Shown here: positions 17,535 to 25,100 of the stretch, in pieces
Numbering within the stretch: position 1 is the first letter of the stretch
Layout of the letters: each line of letters opens with the position of its first letter
Assembly (NCBI GenBank): GCA_948470255.1
Contig: CAOKOS010000008.1
Span: 1 to 60,857, forward strand
Reading direction: 5' to 3'
DNA length: 60,857 bases
Source of the DNA: an uncultured Lachnotalea sp.
GTDB lineage: Bacteria; Bacillota; Clostridia; Lachnospirales; Lachnospiraceae
The notes under the pieces: model-generated
Told to the model about the DNA's origin: nothing
Databases searched by the model: none
What the model saw: only the letters and a program-made list of their open reading frames with translations
Made by a program: the position numbers and the translations under genes

Positions 17535-19046
17535 ATGATACAATTATTGATGACGGTTCCGGTGCTTCTTCCTTTGACGGGAGGTATCCTCATGCTGGGG
17601 CTTCCCTGGGGAAAAGAAGGGATGCATCCGGGAAAAAGGGAGCGGAACTGTCTGCTGCTTACGGAAACCATCGTTATAGTGACCAGTATCCTGGTATGGG
17701 CTTTGATTCTTTTGGAAAACGAGGGAGAGAAAGAGGCGGTACTTTTCTATCTGGCAGGAAGGGATCTGAAAGTATTTTTCCGGTTGGACGCAGCTGGCTG
17801 TATTTTTGCCGGCCTGGTTTCTTTCCTGTGGCCTTTTGCCGCCCTCTATGCCTCTGAATATATGGAAGGGGACAAGAGGCATGTGAGTTTCTTTGCTTTT
17901 TATACCATGGCTTACGGCGTGACGCTGGGGATTGCCTTTGCTGGGAACCTTGTGACCCTTTACCTTTTTTATGAGCTTTTGACGCTTGTGACCCTTCCAC
18001 TGGTGCTTCACTACCGGACCAGGGAGTCCAGGGCAGCCAGCAGGAAATACCTGTATTATTCCATTGGAGGGGCGGCCTTTGCTTTTATGGGGCTTGTGTT
18101 CATCCTGATTTATGGAAATACAGCAGACTTTATTTTGGGAGGTGTGCTGAACCGGGGAGTGCCGGGATTTCAAACAAATACGATTCTGTTCATGTATGTG
18201 TTAGCCTTTTTTGGATTCGGTGTAAAGGCAGCTTTGTTCCCGGTTCACGGCTGGCTTCCGCGGGCGTCTGTGGCTCCAACGCCGGTGACGGCCCTCCTGC
18301 ATGCGGTGGCAGTGGTGAAATCAGGGGCCTTTGCCATTTTGCGCCTGACTTATTACAGCTACGGCGCGGATTTTGTCCGGGGAACCTGGGCTCATTATGT
18401 GGTGTTGGCGGCAGTGCTCATTACCATTATCTACGGTTCAACCATGGCGGTGCGGGAGGCACACTTAAAAAGGCGGCTGGCTTATTCCACCATCAGCAAT
18501 TTGTCCTATGTACTTTTGGGGGTGGTGATGATGAATCCACTGGGCCTTGCGGCAGCGCTTTTACACATGGTGTTTCACGCTTTTATGAAAATCTGCGCTT
18601 TTTTCTGCGCCGGTGCCATTATGCACAAAACAGAAAAAAATTTTGTATATGAATTAAGCGATTTGGGAAGACAGATGCCGGTGACTTTTGCCTGTTTCAC
18701 GGCTGCCGGGCTTTCCCTCACAGGGATCCCTCTTTTTGCCGGTTTTATCAGCAAATGGAACCTGGCCCAGGCGGCGGTGTCTGCGGGGGGCGCCATAGGC
18801 GTCCTGTCCGTCTGTGTACTTCTTTATTCGGCGCTTATGACGGGGATTTATATGTTGACGGTGACTGTGCGGGCACTCTTTCCGGGGGCCGGCGGGAAAA
18901 GCTCTTCACCGGCCAGGGTCAATGAGCCAGGCTGGCGTATGCTGGTGCCCATGGCGCTTTTTGCCCTGTTGCTTGTGGTGTTTGGTTTATATTCCGGGCC
19001 GCTTTCCCGTTTTATTATGGAAGCGGCAAAAGGAGTGATGATATGA
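17535..19046 (+). CDS. Third NuoL/M/N-like proton-pumping subunit
   Basis: A 503-residue antiporter-like subunit with about 14 helices. Glu in TLYLFYELLTL, Lys in GVKAALFPVHGWLP and Lys in AVVKSGAFAIL occupy the proton-channel positions. The segment HMVFHAFMKICAFFCAGAI is the helix that carries the channel His/Lys residues. It overlaps the next gene by four bases (ATGA). It lies 34 bases after the second subunit, within the same operon. Confidence 0.87.
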   Translation: MIQLLMTVPVLLPLTGGILMLGLPWGKEGMHPGKRERNCLLLTETIVIVTSILVWALILLENEGEKEAVLFYLAGRDLKVFFRLDAAGCIFAGLVSFLWPFAALYASEYMEGDKRHVSFFAFYTMAYGVTLGIAFAGNLVTLYLFYELLTLVTLPLVLHYRTRESRAASRKYLYYSIGGAAFAFMGLVFILIYGNTADFILGGVLNRGVPGFQTNTILFMYVLAFFGFGVKAALFPVHGWLPRASVAPTPVTALLHAVAVVKSGAFAILRLTYYSYGADFVRGTWAHYVVLAAVLITIIYGSTMAVREAHLKRRLAYSTISNLSYVLLGVVMMNPLGLAAALLHMVFHAFMKICAFFCAGAIMHKTEKNFVYELSDLGRQMPVTFACFTAAGLSLTGIPLFAGFISKWNLAQAAVSAGGAIGVLSVCVLLYSALMTGIYMLTVTVRALFPGAGGKSSSPARVNEPGWRMLVPMALFALLLVVFGLYSGPLSRFIMEAAKGVMI

Positions 19047-21238
19047 ACGGAAATGGAATTCTTTTGTTTTTGGCTGTCTGGCCCATGGCGGCGGCTGTCA
19101 TTGCTTATATTATAGGAAGATTTTCCAAAAAGAGCCGGGATTTTTTTGCCGATGGCGCAGTGGCAATGGAGTTTGCCGTCCTGGTATCCCTTTTTCTCTC
19201 AGGGCTTTCCTCAAAAGGAAGCGATGCGGAAGCTTACGGATTTGTGCTGCAAAGTTTCCGGTGGGAGGGCTTTTGCGGATTAGGGCTCCATCTGGAACTG
19301 GATGGGTTCCGGATCCTCTACAGTTTGGTGGCATCTTTTATGTGGTTGATGACCACGGTGTTTTCCAGAGAATATTTTACCCATTACCGGAACAGGAACA
19401 GGTATTACCTGTTTATGTTGATGACTTTGGGAGCTGTAATGGGGGTGTTCCTTTCGGCGGATCTTTATACCACTTTTATTTTCTTTGAGATCATGTCTTT
19501 TACTTCTTATGTATGGGTGGCCCATGATGAGAAGGAAGCGGCAATGAAAGCGGCGGGGACGTATCTGGGCGTGGCGGTCATTGGCGGGCTGGTGACGCTT
19601 ATGGGCCTGTTTTTACTGCATCATACGGTGGGGACTCTGGAAATTTCGGAGCTTTTGCCCGCCTGCAGGGCCGTATGGGAAAAGGAGCGGGAGACGCTTT
19701 ATCTGGCCGGAGGCCTGACGGTTTTTGGTTTTGCAGCCAAGGCAGGAGTGTTTCCCCTCCATATCTGGCTTCCAAAGGCCCATCCGGTGGCTCCGGCCCC
19801 TGCCAGCGCCCTGCTTTCGGGGATTCTTACGAAAAGCGGGATTTTCGGCCTTCTGGCCGTGAGCTGCAATATGTTTCTTCATGATCCCAAGTGGGGGTTT
19901 TTGATGCTGGGATTTGGCCTTTCTACCATGTTTATAGGGGCGCTTTTGGCCATATTTTCTGTGGATTTGAAACGGACTCTGGCTTGTTCTTCCATGTCTC
20001 AAATTGGTTTTATCCTGGTAGGAATCGGTATGCAGGGGCTTTTGGGAGAAGAAAATGCCCTGGCAGTCCGTGGTACTTTTCTCCATATGGTCAACCATTC
20101 TTTGATTAAGCTTGCGCTTTTTATGGTAGCCGGCGTGGTATACATGAACCTGCATAAGCTAAATCTTAACGAAATCCGGGGGTTTGGAAAGAAAAAGCCG
20201 CTCCTGATGTTTTGTTTTCTGATGGGGGCGCTGGGGATTGGCGGTATTCCTCTTTGGAATGGGTATATCAGTAAAACACTGCTCCATGAAAGTATTGTAG
20301 AGTATGGCGCCCTGGCGGCGGAGGGCGTTGCTTTTTATGGTACAGAAGTTTTCTGGAAAGGCGTGGAATGGGTTTTCCTGTTGTCCGGCGGTATGACGGT
20401 GGCCTATATGACGAAACTGTTTGCGGCTCTTTTTGTGGAGAAGCACCCGGAACGTCAGGAAGAATATAATATAAAATATAAGAAGTATTGGAATTGGGAA
20501 AGCAGGTTTGCAGTGGCAGGTTCTGCCGCACTCCTTCCGGTCATGGGATTGTTTCCCGGCTTGGTTATGGATTCCATGGCGGATTTGGGCCAGGGATTTT
20601 TCCATGGGGGGACATTGGCCCATCCGGTTCATTATTTTTCCTGGACGAATTTGTCCGGTGGCATTTTGTCCATTGCCATTGGTCTTCTTTTGTATTTTGG
20701 CGTCATCAGAACGGTTCTTATGAAAAAGCGGGCGGATGGCGTCCGGGAATATGTAGACAGGTGGCCTGCCTGGCTGGATTTAGAGGAACTCATTTACCGG
20801 CCGGTGATTCTACGGTTTTTCCCGTGGCTTTTTGGAAATATCTGCAGTTTTCTTGATAAATATCTTGTGAGTACTGTGATGAATGTATTTCTGAATGTAG
20901 CCGCAGTGGCCGGCAGGATCCTTGACCGTCTGGTAGACGGGACAGTGGTTTTAGCCAGAAGGACGACCCACCGCCAGATGCGGGAGGACAGGGTACAGAT
21001 ATCCAGGAACCGTCTGGCTTATGTGGCGGGATGCCTTCTGGAGCAGGGTTCTGCATTACTTAATAAAACTGTCAGACGGAAGCATCCTGTGAAAAAAGCA
21101 TATGTGCGGAGGCTGATGGAATTTGAGGAGAGGACTACCAGAACAAACCGGCTGATCAATGAAAGCCTTTCTTTTGCCTTGTTGATGGTCTGTATTGGCT
21201 TGATCGTGGTATTGTCATACCTTTTGTGGATGAGATAA
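19043..21238 (+). CDS. Fourth, extended NuoL/MrpA-N-like antiporter subunit
   Basis: A 731-residue antiporter-like subunit. The first ~500 residues hold the 14-helix core with Glu in TFIFFEIMSF, Lys in FAAKAGVFPLHIWLP, Lys in ILTKSGIFG, and HMVNHSLIKLALFMV. Beyond it are two more hydrophobic segments, a ~130-residue amphipathic, basic region (many Arg/Lys), and a last membrane helix near the C terminus (LLMVCIGLIVVLSYLLW). The long tail recalls the lateral helix of NuoL and MrpA, which clamps neighbouring subunits together. It ends the operon; no electron-transfer genes follow. The N-terminal half of MrpA is probably represented by this gene. Confidence 0.87.
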   Translation: MNGNGILLFLAVWPMAAAVIAYIIGRFSKKSRDFFADGAVAMEFAVLVSLFLSGLSSKGSDAEAYGFVLQSFRWEGFCGLGLHLELDGFRILYSLVASFMWLMTTVFSREYFTHYRNRNRYYLFMLMTLGAVMGVFLSADLYTTFIFFEIMSFTSYVWVAHDEKEAAMKAAGTYLGVAVIGGLVTLMGLFLLHHTVGTLEISELLPACRAVWEKERETLYLAGGLTVFGFAAKAGVFPLHIWLPKAHPVAPAPASALLSGILTKSGIFGLLAVSCNMFLHDPKWGFLMLGFGLSTMFIGALLAIFSVDLKRTLACSSMSQIGFILVGIGMQGLLGEENALAVRGTFLHMVNHSLIKLALFMVAGVVYMNLHKLNLNEIRGFGKKKPLLMFCFLMGALGIGGIPLWNGYISKTLLHESIVEYGALAAEGVAFYGTEVFWKGVEWVFLLSGGMTVAYMTKLFAALFVEKHPERQEEYNIKYKKYWNWESRFAVAGSAALLPVMGLFPGLVMDSMADLGQGFFHGGTLAHPVHYFSWTNLSGGILSIAIGLLLYFGVIRTVLMKKRADGVREYVDRWPAWLDLEELIYRPVILRFFPWLFGNICSFLDKYLVSTVMNVFLNVAAVAGRILDRLVDGTVVLARRTTHRQMREDRVQISRNRLAYVAGCLLEQGSALLNKTVRRKHPVKKAYVRRLMEFEERTTRTNRLINESLSFALLMVCIGLIVVLSYLLWMR

Positions 21239-21259
21239 AAGGGGGGGGGTGAAGCTTTC

Positions 21260-21288
21260 TTGACTTTTCCAAGTTCCGTGGGTAAAAT
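21260..21288 (+). promoter_or_regulatory. Sigma-70 promoter of the binding-protein/kinase operon
   Basis: TTGACT and TAAAAT are separated by 17 bases, 60 bases before the first lipoprotein gene. It follows a run of ten G residues (21240-21249) directly after the antiporter operon, a tract prone to slippage. Confidence 0.65.
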
Positions 21289-21347
21289 GATAGTTACAGG
21301 GTTCTACCCTTTTATATGGGGGCCAAGAGGAGAGGAGACATCCCTTT

Positions 21348-23141
21348 ATGAATAAGAAATCATTACGGCGTCTGCTGGTATTATTTGTTATAATAACTTT
21401 GATACTGCCTTCCTGTGCCAAGCCTGCTGAAAATGCTGTGGAAGGCGGCAGTGATGAGTTGACTTGGAATACGTGGGGAAACTATGGCCGTTACAAGAAT
21501 TTCCTGGATTTGCTGGAGGAGACAAATCCAGATATTGAGCTTGATTTTATCTCTTATACAGGAGGGAACAGCACCGGTTACAGCTGGGCGCAGATGCGGG
21601 CGGATGATATTTCGGATATCTTTATCACTTCTCAGATTTTAGATGAAGACCTGGCAAAAGAGCGCCTGGTGGATTTGTCAGGTTATTCTTTTATCAATGG
21701 CTTTTCTACGGCGATCCTGGATCAGGTGGCCATCGACGGAGGGATCTATCTTCTTCCCACCAATAATTCTATGTATGGCATCTTTTATAACAAGACATTG
21801 ATGGAAGAAAAAGGATGGGAGGTGCCTTCCAATTTTACTGAACTGGAAGCTCTGTGTAAAGAGATTGAAGCAGAAGGTTTGATTCCCGGCGTCATAGGTA
21901 CACAGTTGACTGGCAATACATTTTCAGCAGTATTTAATCTGGCGAAAACCAGCTGGCTGACCACCCCTGAAGGCGTAGCCTGGGAGAAGGAATTCCTGAA
22001 CGGAAACGCTACGGCTGCAGGAATGTGGGAAGGCACCATGGACTATGTCCAGCGTTATATTGATATTGGAATGTTCCATACAGATCCTGAAGACAGGAAT
22101 AATCCGGCGCTGATCCTGGATTATCTGGGAGAAAGGAAGGCTGTGTTTTTCACAGGGGTATTGACAGTCAATATTACTGAGTTTCCTGATACAGGCGATA
22201 AGCTGGGGATGATGTCTTATATCAGTGAGGATGGCAGTAAAAATATTTATATGTACAGTCCTTTCAGCTATATGGGAATCAGTAAACGGCTGATGGAACC
22301 AGGTAATGAAAAGAAACTGGAAAATGCCATCAGGATTTTATCTCTGCTTTATTCGCCGGAAGGGCAGACCACATTTATCAGCGAAGAGACGCCTTGTGTT
22401 ATGAGTGTGCTTAATAGCGAGGCTGTCCAGGAGAATTCACTGATCGGCGATGCACAGCAGGCGCTGTGGGAAGGCCGGGCTTTTCCAATGACTTACGCCC
22501 ACTGGGAGAATGTCCTGTCTGAGATGGGGCAGGCGTATAAAGAATGGTTCCGCGGGGAAAACGGAATGGATGGGAAGGCATGTATTGCCAGGATGGATGA
22601 GCTTCAAAAGAGCAGCCTGGAGGGGGCGGAGTCGCTATATTTCTGTGAGAGTACAGCTGATTTTAGCCTGGAGGAAACTGCAAAACTTGCTGGCAAGGTA
22701 TTGGGGGAGGCAGCAGGCGCAGATGCGGTTATGGTACCTTTGAGTGAGTTTCATGATGGAGGAGAGGAACTAAAAGCCGGCATCAGCGGGAAGCTTTATA
22801 AAGGAAAAATAAATGTAGATGTTGCAAATACGATTACTCCTGCTTTTGATGGAGAATATGCGGTGATGACCATGAGCGGGAAGCAGGCAAAAGAGCTGGC
22901 TCGGGCGGGGATTGATGCGGCAGGCGATGGGAATTCATTTCCTTATCTTCTTGTGACAAAAGGAGACATTGAGCTGGAGGATGATACTGTTTATCAAGTG
23001 GCCTTTTTTATGCAGGGTTATACAGAGGAAGTGGCCGAGGAATATTCAGCCCAGGTGCATGAAGGATCTTTCAGAAACTTTTTGCGGACTTACCTGGAAG
23101 AACAGGAGACCGTTTCTCCAGACGGGAATCCCTGGAAATAA
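21348..23141 (+). CDS. Lipoprotein: sugar-binding-protein fold fused to 5'-nucleotidase C-terminal-like domain
   Basis: A 597-residue lipoprotein with lipobox LILPSC. Residues about 35-420 are an extracellular solute-binding (family 1, sugar type) fold: ELTWNTWGNYGRYKNFLDLLEE, DDISDIFITSQ, LPTNNSMYGIFYNKTLMEEKGW, and VPSNFTELEALCKEIEAEG. From about 450 on, ADAVMVPLSEF, GKLYKGKINVDVANTITPAFDG and MTMSGKQAKELARAGID follow the pattern of the 5'-nucleotidase C-terminal (substrate-binding) domain, but no metallophosphatase domain is present. No permease genes are near. Together with the next lipoprotein and the hybrid kinase this suggests a ligand-sensing role, perhaps for glycosides or nucleoside-like ligands. 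The second-domain call rests on pattern only. Confidence 0.78.
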   Translation: MNKKSLRRLLVLFVIITLILPSCAKPAENAVEGGSDELTWNTWGNYGRYKNFLDLLEETNPDIELDFISYTGGNSTGYSWAQMRADDISDIFITSQILDEDLAKERLVDLSGYSFINGFSTAILDQVAIDGGIYLLPTNNSMYGIFYNKTLMEEKGWEVPSNFTELEALCKEIEAEGLIPGVIGTQLTGNTFSAVFNLAKTSWLTTPEGVAWEKEFLNGNATAAGMWEGTMDYVQRYIDIGMFHTDPEDRNNPALILDYLGERKAVFFTGVLTVNITEFPDTGDKLGMMSYISEDGSKNIYMYSPFSYMGISKRLMEPGNEKKLENAIRILSLLYSPEGQTTFISEETPCVMSVLNSEAVQENSLIGDAQQALWEGRAFPMTYAHWENVLSEMGQAYKEWFRGENGMDGKACIARMDELQKSSLEGAESLYFCESTADFSLEETAKLAGKVLGEAAGADAVMVPLSEFHDGGEELKAGISGKLYKGKINVDVANTITPAFDGEYAVMTMSGKQAKELARAGIDAAGDGNSFPYLLVTKGDIELEDDTVYQVAFFMQGYTEEVAEEYSAQVHEGSFRNFLRTYLEEQETVSPDGNPWK

Positions 23142-23191
23142 AAGAGACGGTAAGCACGGGACTGTAAAGCGGAAAAAGGAGAACAAATGTT

Positions 23192-25045
23192 ATGGGGAGA
23201 AGGAACGTTTTGTATCTTTTTTTGGTAGGCATAATGTCAGTTTTTTGCCTGGCTGGATGTGGAGAGGGGACGGTCGGTAAGCCCGGCCAGGGGATAACGG
23301 ATAAAAAAGAGACTGTTACGATTGCTTTTTGGAGCGACCAGCTGACGGAGCGCTATGGAAAATATCTACAGGAAACATTTCCGGATATAAATTTTGAGTT
23401 TTATGTTGCTACAAATTCCACAGACTTTTACCACTTTAAAGAGGAGACGGGAGATTTACCGGACATTTTGACTGTTCGCCGTTTTTCCTTAAATGATGTG
23501 GCTTCTTGGAAGGATTCTCTGATGGATTTGAGCGCTTCCCAGCTGGCTGGCACTTTCCCCCAGTCATATCTGCGCGACTATACATATAGTGACGGTACGG
23601 TCAACTGGCTTCCTGTATGTGCGGAAGTGGACAGTATCATTGTAAATAAAAGCTTGCTGGAAGCAAATGGCCTCAGTGTACCTACTAATTACAAAGAATT
23701 TATAAAAACATGCACTGCTTTGAAAGGTCTCGGGATCCGCCCATTCAGTTCTAATTTTGAGGCGGATTATACCTGTATGGAAGTTCTGCAGGGGTTTTCC
23801 ATATCAGTTTTGGCTTCCCAGGAAGGCAGGGAATGGCGCCAGCAGTATGAGAGCGGGCAGACAGATGAGCTGGACGAAAAAATTTGGCTGCCTGTTTTTG
23901 AGCGGATGGAAGATGTGATCGACTATGGAGGAATCAGCGAATCTGACCTGGAAGGCGATACGGCAGCTATGTTTGCGGCTTATAATAATCATCAGGTAGC
24001 GATGATTCGCGGTACCAGCGGCGAAGCCGCCCGGTATGGGGCTGAAGAGGGATCCGTATTAATGCCTTATTATGGAGAAACAGAGGAGGAAAGCTGGTAT
24101 CTGACCTATCCGGCTTTTCAAGTGGCAGCCAGCAAAAAGGCGGAGGAGAATCCAGAACGCAGACGGTTGATTCTTGATATTATGTCGGCGATGCTGAATG
24201 AAAAAGGGCTAAAACATATTGGCGACGGTCAAAATATGATTCCGTACAATAAAGGGGTGGAACTGGAATTTTCTCCCATGCTTTCCCATATGCAGCCTTA
24301 TATAGATAACAATAGGCTGTATATCCGCCTGGCATCTGCAGATATGTTTTCTGTTTCCAAACAGGTGGTTCAGGGAATGATTACGGGAGAGTATCCGGAT
24401 GCCCGTTCTGCATTTGAAGCTTTTAATGTGAAGATGAAGGAAAATACGGCGGAGGCCCCGATAGTAGCGCATATTGAGGCCGGGTATTCTTATGCTTTTG
24501 ACCCCGGCAGAGGCAGCCCGGCAGCATCTGCAGTTATGAATTCCCTGCGGGAGGAGCTTGGAACGCAGCTTTTGATCGGACAGTCGGTCAATGTGGCCGG
24601 AAACATCCGGGCGGGTGATTATACAGAAGAGGAACTTAAGTTTTTGACAATGGGGGAAGCTGTTGATCTTTTGTTTTGTGAAATGACAGGGGAACAGCTT
24701 TATAGTTATATGGAATATGTCCTGACAACTTCTGGCAGACGGGGATCCGTAATCAATGATTCCACACTTTATGTGTCCAGTGGTTTCGAGATGGAGATAG
24801 AAAAGACAGACACGGGCTATAAGTTGGAAAAGCTGACCATTGAAGGCCGGGAACTTGACAAGACACAGCTCTATTTTGTGGCTGTGCTGGGAAATGAGCA
24901 TATGATGCTGCAGGATGCCTTGACGGCGGCAGGTGTTACAGAATACGAAAAAGCAGAAATGGCTTACAAAGAGATCATCGTGGATCGCCTTGTCTCCAGT
25001 GGAAAACAGCTGGCGGCGCCTACGGATTATATCACTCTTCGGTAA
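23192..25045 (+). CDS. Second binding-protein/5'-nucleotidase-C-like chimeric lipoprotein
   Basis: A 617-residue lipoprotein with lipobox CLAGC near residue 24. The first ~420 residues form an ABC-sugar-type binding fold (TIAFWSDQLTERYGKYLQE, PDILTVRRFSLNDVASW, VDSIIVNKSLLEANGLSVP). The remainder, with IGQSVNVAGNIRAGDYTEEE, TMGEAVDLLFCEMTGEQL and ELDKTQLYFVAVLGNEHM, again resembles the 5'-nucleotidase C-terminal domain; the G(D)Y..E/TMGEA..L....MTG..L order is conserved. It is a distant paralogue of the preceding gene, 50 bases downstream in the same operon. Two different binding modules in one operon suggest either two ligands or a heteromeric receptor for the kinase. Confidence 0.78.
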   Translation: MGRRNVLYLFLVGIMSVFCLAGCGEGTVGKPGQGITDKKETVTIAFWSDQLTERYGKYLQETFPDINFEFYVATNSTDFYHFKEETGDLPDILTVRRFSLNDVASWKDSLMDLSASQLAGTFPQSYLRDYTYSDGTVNWLPVCAEVDSIIVNKSLLEANGLSVPTNYKEFIKTCTALKGLGIRPFSSNFEADYTCMEVLQGFSISVLASQEGREWRQQYESGQTDELDEKIWLPVFERMEDVIDYGGISESDLEGDTAAMFAAYNNHQVAMIRGTSGEAARYGAEEGSVLMPYYGETEEESWYLTYPAFQVAASKKAEENPERRRLILDIMSAMLNEKGLKHIGDGQNMIPYNKGVELEFSPMLSHMQPYIDNNRLYIRLASADMFSVSKQVVQGMITGEYPDARSAFEAFNVKMKENTAEAPIVAHIEAGYSYAFDPGRGSPAASAVMNSLREELGTQLLIGQSVNVAGNIRAGDYTEEELKFLTMGEAVDLLFCEMTGEQLYSYMEYVLTTSGRRGSVINDSTLYVSSGFEMEIEKTDTGYKLEKLTIEGRELDKTQLYFVAVLGNEHMMLQDALTAAGVTEYEKAEMAYKEIIVDRLVSSGKQLAAPTDYITLR

Positions 25046-25100
25046 CGGGGAATCTGCATTGAAAGAAAAATGTATGTGGGAAAGAGGAGGGGAAGGCTCT

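Noticed and set aside
17544-18173. 209-codon minus-strand frame within an antiporter gene
   Set aside because: Shadow frame antisense to a conserved membrane protein; no start signals or family resemblance.
11572-21238. Complex I (NADH dehydrogenase) or membrane hydrogenase operon
   Set aside because: No NuoB/C/D/I, NiFe or Fe-S subunits are present; MrpE, F, G and B mark it as an Mrp/Mbh-type cation antiporter module.
21240-21249. G-tract as a phase-variation site
   Set aside because: It lies between genes upstream of the -35 box, not in a coding frame or the promoter spacer, so length change has no clear effect.
24209-24901. 230-codon minus-strand frame within the second chimeric lipoprotein
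   Set aside because: Antisense to a clear coding region, with Cys/His/Leu-rich random-looking sequence and no promoter or ribosome site.
21348-25045. Complete 5'-nucleotidase or sugar ABC transporter
   Set aside because: The metallophosphatase half with its metal motifs is missing, and no permease or ATPase genes are adjacent.
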